From Gammaproteobacteria bacterium (GTDB lineage Bacteria > Pseudomonadota > Gammaproteobacteria > GCA-001735895), in assembly GCA_003231795.1 (NCBI GenBank), contig QIJI01000318.1, positions 1 to 10,178 of the forward strand: a stretch of DNA of 10,178 nt, in the 5' to 3' direction. Positions 1 to 5,944 of this stretch are shown piece by piece; the first letter of the stretch is position 1; every line of letters begins with the position of its first letter. A program made the translations under genes and the position numbers. A model generated the notes under the pieces. It did not search any database. It was given only the letters and a program-made list of their open reading frames with translations, and had not been told where the DNA came from.

Positions 1-285
1 ATTGTAAAATGCATCTGCAGTACTCGGACCGCTGATATTGTCAATGGCGTAAGCTGCGGCAGTCTTGCCGCATTGGGGACCGGATGGGCAGTTCGGATCG
101 GCCAGAATCAATGCCTCCATTGTAGTGATGGTCGCATTGCTGGCAGGCACGCCGGTGAGCCGGTCGTGAATCCGTTTGGCCTGACGACGCTCGAGTTCGC
201 CTGCCAGAACGGTCTGGCTAACCATGATCACAATCATCATTAGTGGCAGTGTTGTTTTCTTTATCATTCCCATTAAATACCCCAT
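1..285 (-). CDS. Exported protein of unknown function, N-terminal part (runs off left edge)
   Basis: Read on the minus strand, an open frame of 95 codons starts at ATG 285 and is still open at base 1, so the C-terminus lies outside the window. The start is preceded by GAGGGAGATA, whose GAGG sits 6 nt from the ATG. An internal ATG at 267 would give the more compact signal peptide MIKKTTLPLMM..., so the exact start is open. The N-terminus is a typical Sec signal (Lys-Lys, then a hydrophobic stretch rich in Met, Leu, Ile and Val) with likely cleavage after TVLA near residue 28. The mature part begins GELERRQAKRIHDRLTGVPA and is charged and soluble; Cys66 and Cys72 form a C-x5-C pair. I have an impression of similar secreted proteins in uncultured gammaproteobacteria but can name no family. 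It is divergent from the heme lipoprotein gene and may share its regulatory region. Confidence 0.8.
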   Translation of the reverse strand, partial: MGYLMGMIKKTTLPLMMIVIMVSQTVLAGELERRQAKRIHDRLTGVPASNATITTMEALILADPNCPSGPQCGKTAAAYAIDNISGPSTADAFYN

Positions 286-331
286 TATCTCCCTCTCGCT
301 GATACTAACCCGTTACTTGCGGAATTCGCTC

Positions 332-359
332 TGTATGAATCTAGCACAGCCTCTATCAA
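332..359 (-). promoter_or_regulatory. Weak candidate sigma70 promoter for the leftward exported-protein gene
   Basis: On the minus strand TTGATA (plus 354-359) lies 16 nt upstream of CATACA (plus 332-337). The -35 hexamer matches TTGACA at five of six positions, but the -10 matches TATAAT at only three. It would start transcription near 325 and leave a leader of about 40 nt before the ATG at 285, which is reasonable. Short AT-rich sequence produces such matches by chance, so this is only a candidate. Confidence 0.2.
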
Positions 360-421
360 CCGAATGGCTATATGCCCGTTAATAAGTCACAAAAAGTCAA
401 ATTCCCAATGCCGGCTTTTTG

Positions 422-432
422 TTAACTGTTAA
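422..432. promoter_or_regulatory. Short dyad TTAACTGTTAA, possible operator
   Basis: This is a perfect 5-bp inverted repeat around a central T in the divergent region, with further GTTAA words at 378-382 and 452-456. Dyads and clustered half-sites between divergent genes are common for repressors or activators. The sequence is short and AT-rich, so chance is a real alternative, and I do not recognise a specific regulator's box. Confidence 0.2.
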
Positions 433-687
433 GCTTGATCATCAGCAGTTTGTTAATTATCCGTTTAAAACTTCAACCATAATTCTATGTGAGACACCAC
501 CACAAGCGTATACCGTTCATACTGTAAAAAGCGCATTTGGTCAGAAACCACGAGAAATCGGGTCAAAGTCGAAGATACACTTGTATATATTAGGAACGTA
601 TCCTAGGAATCTAAGGAAAAAATGGAACAATTGGTTGTTGCACCGGTACGAGTTTTGACGGGCTGCAGACTCCGGTCTGGAGCCGTT

Positions 688-3477
688 ATGCAGTGGATCA
701 GAACCCTTTTATTGTGCCTGGCAGTGACCGGATTAAGCGCCTGTGGCTCTGATTCGAGTGGTGACGGAATAGATCCCGGAATCATTGAAATTCCAATCGC
801 ATTTATCCAACGACCTATCCCGCTCGACGATATGGGGGTCGAAATACAGGCTGATTTACGTGAGCCGCGTTTTTTCGGCTCGGGTGGCGATGTCTATATA
901 CGCTCAAATTCGACCTCCAGCGCGGACGTTATCAACATCAGTCGCCCGGTGACCGGCGGCACAGGTGACGTGAAAGGGCTGAACGCTTCTTTTGACGGCA
1001 CCAGGCTGATTTTCTCTGTGCGCCTGTTCGACCCCGATCCGAATGATCAGCTGGTACCTAACTGGACAATCTACGAATATGAAATTGCAACTGCAACGCT
1101 TAGCCCGGTAATCACCGGCCCGGTTGCAGTCCCACACGATGATCTTTATCCGGCCTACTTGCCCGATGGACGAATCGTATTTTCTTCCAGCCTTCAGGAT
1201 CAGGCCCAGAGCAACCTGATTAATGAGGGCAGTGGAGCCTATTCGGCACTGGATGAAGATGCTGGTGCGGTAGCATTACAGTTGCATGTTATTAATCCTG
1301 ACGGCACTGGCTTGCGCCAGATTTCTCAGAATCAAAGTAATGATATACAGCCCCAGGTGCTCGAGAATTTCAATGGCGGGCAGATCGTGTTCACTCGCTG
1401 GGATAACGCCGGTGGTAACGACGCCATGCATTTGTACAAGAGCAATCCGGATGGCAGTAACCTCGAATTGCTCTATGGCCGACACAGTCATGATACCGGA
1501 AGCGATCCGCAGGTACCGATTCATTTTACCAATGTTCGTGAAATGCCTAATGGCGATCTGATGGTTATCGTCAAACCTTTTAGCGGGACCTTCGGTGGCG
1601 GTGCCATCTTTGTTATCAACGCAAGCCAGTTTGCCGATAACGATAAGGCTTTGTGGTCATTGCCGGGTTTAACGGGTCCGGCGCAATCTCCAGCAACGAT
1701 CGACAATATCCCGACCGATGGTTCGATTTCAGTTTCAGGGCGGTACAGTTCGGCATTTCCGTTGCGCGACGGCAGCGGTCGTATTCTGGTTAGTAAATCC
1801 ACCTGCCAGCTTAGAATCGGAGGAACTGGCGGTGCCGGTGGCGAGTTGAGACCTTGCATCGACCCCTATCTTGACGACCCTGACGCCGAAGAAGCCTCGC
1901 CCGCTTATGCGATCTGGCTTTACAATATGCATGACGATACCGCAAAGCCGGTGGTCCTGGCGCAACAGGGGCAAGTGATTACCGAGGCCATTACGATACA
2001 GACACGTTTGCGTCCCCCGGTCATTTTTGACAAGAGTGCTGAGTTAAACAGTACCTGGGTGAGTGAAAATCTGGGCGTGATCAATATCAAAAGCGTTTAT
2101 GATATGGGCGACACAGGTTTTGACGGTTGTTTTTTTGGTAATTGTCAAACTTCGCCAACTGCGATCAACTCGGTTCAGGATTTTGCCGATCCATTGAATG
2201 CACTCGCAATCGAGCGCCCTGCCAGATATGTACGTTTCGTCCGCCCGGTCGGAATTCCCGATCCGGATGACCAGCTTCTCGCAGATCCACCCGATCTGCT
2301 AAATACCGCTTTCGGACGTCAACGCAATCTCGGCATGCGTCAGATCGTTGGATATGCGCCGGTCGAGCCGGATGGTTCGGTCATGGTCAAGGTCCCGGCA
2401 AATCTACCGCTGGCAGTTGAAGTCCTCGATGCTGAAGGCCGTCGCATCGGCCCCAGACATCAGAACTGGTTTCAGGTGATCCCCGGAGACACGCTGACCT
2501 GTGCTGGCTGCCACACGGATAACACCGGTGGGCCGACACCAGAGATACATGGCCGTAGCGATGGTGTCGCGCCGTCGATAAACAGCGGTATCGGGATAGG
2601 GCTGCAATTCGTCAATACCCAGATTCCCGGTACCACGATTGAATACTGGAGTACCAATATCGGTGAAACCATGGCCGAAGTTCGCTTTGCCCGTGTCGGC
2701 TCATCCCTTCCACCAGCTCCTGAACCCGCGTTGACTGCCGATCTGATCTATGAGGATTACTGGACCGATCCTGCGCTTGCCCCAGGCAGGCCACCTGATA
2801 CGCCTTATTCTTATAATTATGACGATCTCGACCCGTCTATTCACTCACCGGTGCCTGGAAATCCGTTGAGAAATGGGAATTGCGACAATCTCACTACCCC
2901 ACAACCCTGGGCCTATAACTGTCGTGTCACGATCAACTATCCGCAACATATTCAGGCTATCTGGCAGTTCGAGCGGGGTGCCGCAGATAATTTTGCGCCG
3001 TTACCGCCCGCTCCGGTACCGGGTGATCCAACCACGCTGTTACTGGTTGACACGGTGGTGACTGACGGCATCCTCGATGATACCTGTGTGACTTGTCATA
3101 CCACTGTTTTGGGTGCGCAGCTAGCTTACGGACAACTGGACTTGACGATCGATCCAAATCAGGACCCGAACGATTTTTTCCGTGCGTTTCGAGAACTGTT
3201 TTTTAACGATGACGCGCAGGTACTGGATATCAACGGCAATCCTGTAGAAGAACCGTTGATCCAGATACCGTCTACGATGACAGCAAATGGTGCCCGCGGC
3301 AGTTACTTTATGGAAAAGATGACCGGAACCGAACTGGATGCCGGTCGAGCAATATCAGGTCCGGTCGATCATTCGGCGATGTTGACCACTACGGAATTGA
3401 AACTAATCGCGGAATGGCTCGATCTGGGGGGTCAGAATTTTAACAATCCATTTGACCCGGCCGCGCCACAAAACTAA
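688..3477 (+). CDS. Di-heme c-type lipoprotein, hydrazine synthase alpha-subunit-like (HZS_alpha-type) with beta-propeller repeats
   Basis: A 929-residue predicted lipoprotein. The ATG at 688 is preferred because GGAG (679-682) sits 5 nt upstream and it gives a compact signal peptide with lipobox LSAC, placing the lipidated Cys near residue 20. An in-frame ATG at 622 also has an AAGG site but would add 22 residues before the signal. Residues from about 100 to 270 carry TolB/PD40-like propeller repeats (DGTRLIFS, PDGRIVFSS, NPDGTGLRQIS, NPDGSNLELL). Two CxxCH heme sites follow: C605-A-G-C608-H609 and C800-V-T-C803-H804. The segment before the first heme (PVEPDGSVMVKVPANLPL, then PGDTLTCAGCH) resembles the heme-bearing region of the hydrazine synthase alpha-subunit family, and the C-terminal ELKLIAEWLDLGGQ resembles the helical end of cytochrome-like domains. 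C481-FFGN-C486 is an extra Cys pair. It is probably a periplasmic or outer-membrane redox protein. Nothing suggests anammox, so the substrate is unknown. It is first in the operon, 33 nt before the next gene. Confidence 0.88.
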   Translation: MQWIRTLLLCLAVTGLSACGSDSSGDGIDPGIIEIPIAFIQRPIPLDDMGVEIQADLREPRFFGSGGDVYIRSNSTSSADVINISRPVTGGTGDVKGLNASFDGTRLIFSVRLFDPDPNDQLVPNWTIYEYEIATATLSPVITGPVAVPHDDLYPAYLPDGRIVFSSSLQDQAQSNLINEGSGAYSALDEDAGAVALQLHVINPDGTGLRQISQNQSNDIQPQVLENFNGGQIVFTRWDNAGGNDAMHLYKSNPDGSNLELLYGRHSHDTGSDPQVPIHFTNVREMPNGDLMVIVKPFSGTFGGGAIFVINASQFADNDKALWSLPGLTGPAQSPATIDNIPTDGSISVSGRYSSAFPLRDGSGRILVSKSTCQLRIGGTGGAGGELRPCIDPYLDDPDAEEASPAYAIWLYNMHDDTAKPVVLAQQGQVITEAITIQTRLRPPVIFDKSAELNSTWVSENLGVINIKSVYDMGDTGFDGCFFGNCQTSPTAINSVQDFADPLNALAIERPARYVRFVRPVGIPDPDDQLLADPPDLLNTAFGRQRNLGMRQIVGYAPVEPDGSVMVKVPANLPLAVEVLDAEGRRIGPRHQNWFQVIPGDTLTCAGCHTDNTGGPTPEIHGRSDGVAPSINSGIGIGLQFVNTQIPGTTIEYWSTNIGETMAEVRFARVGSSLPPAPEPALTADLIYEDYWTDPALAPGRPPDTPYSYNYDDLDPSIHSPVPGNPLRNGNCDNLTTPQPWAYNCRVTINYPQHIQAIWQFERGAADNFAPLPPAPVPGDPTTLLLVDTVVTDGILDDTCVTCHTTVLGAQLAYGQLDLTIDPNQDPNDFFRAFRELFFNDDAQVLDINGNPVEEPLIQIPSTMTANGARGSYFMEKMTGTELDAGRAISGPVDHSAMLTTTELKLIAEWLDLGGQNFNNPFDPAAPQN

Positions 3478-3510
3478 ATTAGCACCTGTCTTCGCTAAGG
3501 AATAAAACGC

Positions 3511-4305
3511 TTGCAACCGATCAAGGGGATTTTTTTGCCCATATTGTTCCTTTGGTTTGTTTCCGGAGTCAGCGCGGTAACGGCTGGGGAACAAGATTTC
3601 GGGATTATTCTGGGCGAAAAGGATCCGCGGTTAACAGTCAAGATTGCCGATCCTTATATTGAAATTCGTACCGGTCCGAATACAGGCTATCCGATTTACT
3701 ACGTTATCGACCGGGGTAGCATCGTCACCGTAGTGGGGCGCAAAACAGACTGGTTCAAAATTATAAGCGAGGATGGAAAATCCGGATGGGCGAGTCGCCG
3801 GCAGATGCAGCAAACCTTGCTGCCGAGCGGCGAGGCGCTGGAAATTTCTGACAACACCGAAGATGATTTTTCGCAACGGAAATGGGTGGTCGGGGTCACT
3901 GGTGGCGAGTTCGAGTCGGCGCCCGTATTTACCGTTTTCAGCGCTTACTCATTTACCCGAAATGTAGCCACCGAGTTACATTTCGGGCAGTCTGTAGGTA
4001 ATTTTTCGAGCGCCACATTTATTAAAACCAATGTGGTAATGCAGCCGTTGCCGGAATTGAAGTATTCGCCCTATTTGACCCTTGGAATTGGAAAAATAGA
4101 TATTCAACCAAGTGCTACTTTGATCGCCCCGGTCGATTCAAGTAATACTTTTGCCCAATTTGGACTGGGGGTGCAGCGATATATCAGTCGAAGTTTTTTG
4201 TTTCGCTTCGAGCTTAATGAATATGTTATTTTTTCATCCACCAGCATCAACGACGATAATGAGGTAGTGAACGAATGGAAGTTCGGTTTCGCAGTATTTT
4301 TCTAG
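3511..4305 (+). CDS. SH3b-domain outer-membrane beta-barrel protein
   Basis: A 264-residue exported protein. The likely start is TTG at 3511, preceded by AAGGA (3497-3501) about 9 nt upstream; no in-frame ATG lies before the signal peptide. Residues 1-25 form a signal peptide with cleavage near VTA-GE. Residues about 42-98 are a bacterial SH3 domain, recognisable from IEIRTGPNTGYPIYYVI, RGSIVTVVGRKTDWFKI and SGWASRRQM. From about 125 to the end, alternating hydrophobic strands and glycines (GVTGGEF, YLTLGIGKI, FAQFGLGVQRYI) end in FGFAVFF, the aromatic C-terminus typical of BAM-inserted barrels. SH3b domains often contact peptidoglycan or peptides, so a barrel with a periplasmic anchoring domain is a reasonable inference. 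Its 3' end overlaps the next barrel gene by 31 nt, which implies co-translation. The specific role is unknown. Confidence 0.9.
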   Translation: MQPIKGIFLPILFLWFVSGVSAVTAGEQDFGIILGEKDPRLTVKIADPYIEIRTGPNTGYPIYYVIDRGSIVTVVGRKTDWFKIISEDGKSGWASRRQMQQTLLPSGEALEISDNTEDDFSQRKWVVGVTGGEFESAPVFTVFSAYSFTRNVATELHFGQSVGNFSSATFIKTNVVMQPLPELKYSPYLTLGIGKIDIQPSATLIAPVDSSNTFAQFGLGVQRYISRSFLFRFELNEYVIFSSTSINDDNEVVNEWKFGFAVFF

Positions 4306-4928
4306 CGGTACTTGGCATTATCGCGCTATTGACATCCGTTCCGGCGGCAGCTCAAAGCGACGAAGATGAAGAAACCGGATTAATAGAGCCTCAGATCGAA
4401 AGGGTCGTATTTGATGAATCACTGATCGATTCGGATGATTTTGAATTTGCCGTGTATGCCGGTTATCTGGCACTTGAAGATTTCGATACCAATATCGTTA
4501 CTGGATTCAAGATTGGATATCATATTTCCGAAGATTTCTTCGTCCAGGGATCTTTTGGAATGAGCTCTTCCGGTGAGACCAGCTTCGAAAGGCTCAGCGG
4601 TGGTGCGCCATTATTATCGGACGACGAAAGGGGTGTTGAATATTATCTGGTAACCCTTGGATTTAATCTTTTGCCAGGTGAGGCATTTGCCACGGATTCG
4701 ACTACCTTTAATACAGTGTTGTATCTTTCGGCTGGAGTCGGAACCACCCAGTTCGCCGGAGAAGACCGCTTTACCATTGCCTACGCAATCGGCCATCGAA
4801 CCCTGTTTGCCGATGGTTTCAGCGTTGATGTAGAAATGAGGAATTTACTGTTTGAGATGGATATATTTGGCGAAAATGATCAAACCAATAATCTGGAATT
4901 CACGTTATCGTTAAACCTGTTTATATAG
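4275..4928 (+). CDS. Outer-membrane beta-barrel domain protein (TIGR04565-like)
   Basis: A 217-residue protein. ATG 4275 lies inside the end of the previous gene in another frame, with GAGG (4261-4264) 10 nt upstream. The signal peptide runs to about residue 27 (PAAA-QS), followed by a short acidic linker (SDEDEETGLIEPQIE). The body (residues 55-217) is an eight-strand-sized barrel. Landmarks are DDFEFAVYAGYLALEDF, TGFKIGYHISEDFFV, RLSGGAPLLSDDER, LGFNLLPGEAF, GVGTTQFAGEDRFT and the C-terminal LEFTLSLNLFI. This spacing and wording agree with my memory of the TIGR04565 'outer membrane beta-barrel domain' family, often found beside SH3b-barrel, TlpA-like and DUF3570 genes. The function is unknown. 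A barrel this small is more likely structural or a binding protein than a wide channel. Confidence 0.9.
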   Translation: MEVRFRSIFLAVLGIIALLTSVPAAAQSDEDEETGLIEPQIERVVFDESLIDSDDFEFAVYAGYLALEDFDTNIVTGFKIGYHISEDFFVQGSFGMSSSGETSFERLSGGAPLLSDDERGVEYYLVTLGFNLLPGEAFATDSTTFNTVLYLSAGVGTTQFAGEDRFTIAYAIGHRTLFADGFSVDVEMRNLLFEMDIFGENDQTNNLEFTLSLNLFI

Positions 4929-4960
4929 TGCTCTTGCAATTTTACAATTGAAAAAGCACT
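4927..4960 (+). promoter_or_regulatory. Imperfect 15-bp hairpin overlapping the barrel gene stop codon
   Basis: AGTGCT (4927-4932) pairs with AGCACT (4955-4960), TT (4934-4935) with AA (4952-4953), and CAATT (4937-4941) with AATTG (4946-4950), closing a TTAC loop. Only C4933/A4954 and G4936/A4951 are mismatched. The left arm includes the last two bases of the TAG stop. AATCTTAATG follows rather than a T-run, so it is not a classical intrinsic terminator. It could be an mRNA-stability or processing element, or a partial attenuator that sets different levels for the two barrels and the downstream TlpA gene. Confidence 0.5.
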
Positions 4961-4990
4961 AATCTTAATGATTGTCTGAGGAGAATTGAT

Positions 4991-5503
4991 ATGTACGGTA
5001 CAAGCTTGCGAGCATTGCGGAAATTTGCGCTGGTAATACTGATTGCGACTGCAACAGTCGGTCTGGCAATGGCAGCCCCGGTCTCCGGTCCGGCGCCCAA
5101 TTTCACACTGAAGTCACTCGACGGCAAGAATCTGAAGCTCAGCGAAATGCGTGGCGACGTGGTCCTGATTAATTTCTGGGCTTCCTGGTGTGCTCCCTGT
5201 CGACAGGAAATGCCGTTGCTAAATGCGCTGTATAACAAGTATCAGCCGCTTGGATTTACCGTGCTCGGTATCAATGTCGAAGAAAATCTCGACGACGCGC
5301 GTAGATTTTTGAAAAATTTTCCGGTCGATTTTCCAATTTTGCTCGACGGTAACAACAAAGTCAGTAAACAGTACAATGTGATCGCGATGCCCACTACAGT
5401 AGTGGTTGATCGTGACGGTAACATGCGATTTCTGCACAGGGGCTATAGGCCGGGTGACGAAAAGACGTATCAACAAATGGTAAAAGAACTGATTCGCGAG
5501 TAA
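4991..5503 (+). CDS. TlpA-family periplasmic thioredoxin-like thiol-disulfide oxidoreductase
   Basis: A 170-residue protein with strong ribosome binding site AGGAG (4979-4983) 7 nt before ATG 4991. A signal peptide covers residues 1-28 with a likely AMA-AP cleavage site, so the enzyme works in the periplasm, released or weakly anchored. The thioredoxin fold is clear. PNFTLKSLDGKNLKLSEMRG is the usual redoxin entry, INFWASWCAPC holds the active-site C67-A-P-C70, and IAMPTTVVVDRDG carries the cis-proline (P134) next to the active site. Length and layout fit TlpA/ResA-type reductants, which reduce disulfides during cytochrome c maturation or act on specific client proteins. Here the clients could be the Cys of the heme lipoprotein or the terminal CGC of the next gene product; that is inference. 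The next gene begins 4 nt after the stop. Confidence 0.95.
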   Translation: MYGTSLRALRKFALVILIATATVGLAMAAPVSGPAPNFTLKSLDGKNLKLSEMRGDVVLINFWASWCAPCRQEMPLLNALYNKYQPLGFTVLGINVEENLDDARRFLKNFPVDFPILLDGNNKVSKQYNVIAMPTTVVVDRDGNMRFLHRGYRPGDEKTYQQMVKELIRE

Positions 5504-5507
5504 TCCG

Positions 5508-5732
5508 ATGAAAATAAAATTCCGAGTGATTTTGATTTCAGCCTGCCTGTTGCTTTCGGCCTGCGCCACGGACCCATGGGTGAAGCCCTATGAGCGTGCC
5601 AATCTGGCGGATCCGATCATGAGTTTTGCGCGCGATCCGATATCGGCAAGTTATCTGGGCCATGTTTATGATGTGCGTGAAGGTGCCCGGGGAGCGGGGG
5701 TAGTATCAGGCGGCGGCTGTGGCTGCAACTGA
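5508..5732 (+). CDS. Small DUF4266-type lipoprotein with C-terminal GGGCGCN
   Basis: A 74-residue lipoprotein. A positively charged, hydrophobic signal leads to lipobox LSAC with Cys19 as the predicted lipidated residue, followed by ATDPWVKPYERANLADP, which matches the 'PWERG.LA.P' opening I associate with DUF4266. The body has DPISASYLGHVYDVREGARG and ends in a Gly-rich tail finishing SGGGCGCN, with Cys71 and Cys73 and the chain stopping one residue later. The family is short by nature, so this is full length. ATG 5508 lies 4 nt after the TlpA stop with only a weak ribosome site, so coupled translation is likely. The CxC tail could bind metal, form a disulfide with the adjacent TlpA-like protein or be modified. 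No function is established to my knowledge. Confidence 0.9.
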   Translation: MKIKFRVILISACLLLSACATDPWVKPYERANLADPIMSFARDPISASYLGHVYDVREGARGAGVVSGGGCGCN

Positions 5733-5944
5733 TGGGCATGGCTCTTGCTGGTCTTTTTCCGCGATTGCTTCGTCGGTACTGTGCTGGAACGCCAGCCCGG
5801 TCGATCATCGTGTATCAACTATACACTCCACTGCTGCGCGCAGTACCTCCTCGCACTCACGAAAAAATCCTGCGCAATAGCCATACCCATGTGCTTATTG
5901 TTACGGTTACCGGGATTGGCACCGCCTAGTCCAATGACACTGAA
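5733..5944 (+). other. 212-nt gap inside the operon, structured, no convincing gene
   Basis: This is the largest break in the operon. A 65-codon frame begins at ATG 5732, overlapping the DUF4266 stop as TGATG, and ends at 5929. Its composition is unlike a conserved protein (no signal peptide, no recognisable motif, many Arg, Thr and His). It is either a tiny coupled gene or, more likely, a chance frame. Two small perfect hairpins are present: GCTGG / CCAGC (5783-5796, loop AACG) and GTGTAT / ATACAC (5810-5826, loop CAACT). The palindrome CTGCGCGCAG lies shortly after. No T-run follows any of them. I translated all three forward frames looking for a flavin transferase or other gene remnant and saw none. 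Confidence 0.5.
5810..5826 (+). promoter_or_regulatory. Small perfect hairpin in the DUF4266-DUF3570 gap
   Basis: GTGTAT (5810-5815) and ATACAC (5821-5826) form a 6-bp stem around CAACT. A second stem, GCTGG / CCAGC, lies 13 nt upstream (5783-5796). Together they could form mRNA structure that blocks ribosomes or nucleases between the two genes, or a dyad for a DNA-binding protein. There is no poly-T tail, so termination is not supported. Confidence 0.3.

Larger units (their letters stand above)
286..687. other. Divergent AT-rich intergenic regulatory region
   Basis: About 400 nt separate two divergently transcribed envelope-protein genes. The part from about 360 to 620 is visibly more AT-rich than the flanking genes. 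It contains several GTTAA words (378-382, 421-425, 428-432, 452-456), two of which lie in the short dyad TTAACTGTTAA at 422-432. A small hairpin (TAGGA / TCCTA, 591-605, loop ACGTA) lies just before the ATG at 622. CATAAT at 478-483 resembles a -10 box but has no good -35 partner, so I cannot place the promoter of the rightward operon. No convincing gene is seen; the open frame at 419-658 lacks coding character. Confidence 0.6.

Noticed and set aside
419..658. 79-codon plus-strand frame in the divergent intergenic region
   Set aside because: It has no usual start context, no signal or domain, and lies in AT-rich sequence carrying regulatory-looking words; it also overlaps the start region of the heme lipoprotein gene.
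688..3477. Calling the heme lipoprotein a true hydrazine synthase subunit
   Set aside because: No beta or gamma subunit genes or other anammox genes are nearby, and the lipoprotein signal and operon differ; only family-level resemblance is supported.
5732..5929. 65-codon frame starting in TGATG at the DUF4266 stop
   Set aside because: The coupling geometry is attractive, but the translation has no signal peptide, motif or normal composition; kept only as part of the gap description.
5905..5935. Possible sigma54 site (TGGCAC) before DUF3570
   Set aside because: The -24-like TGGCAC has no TTGC at the required -12 spacing.
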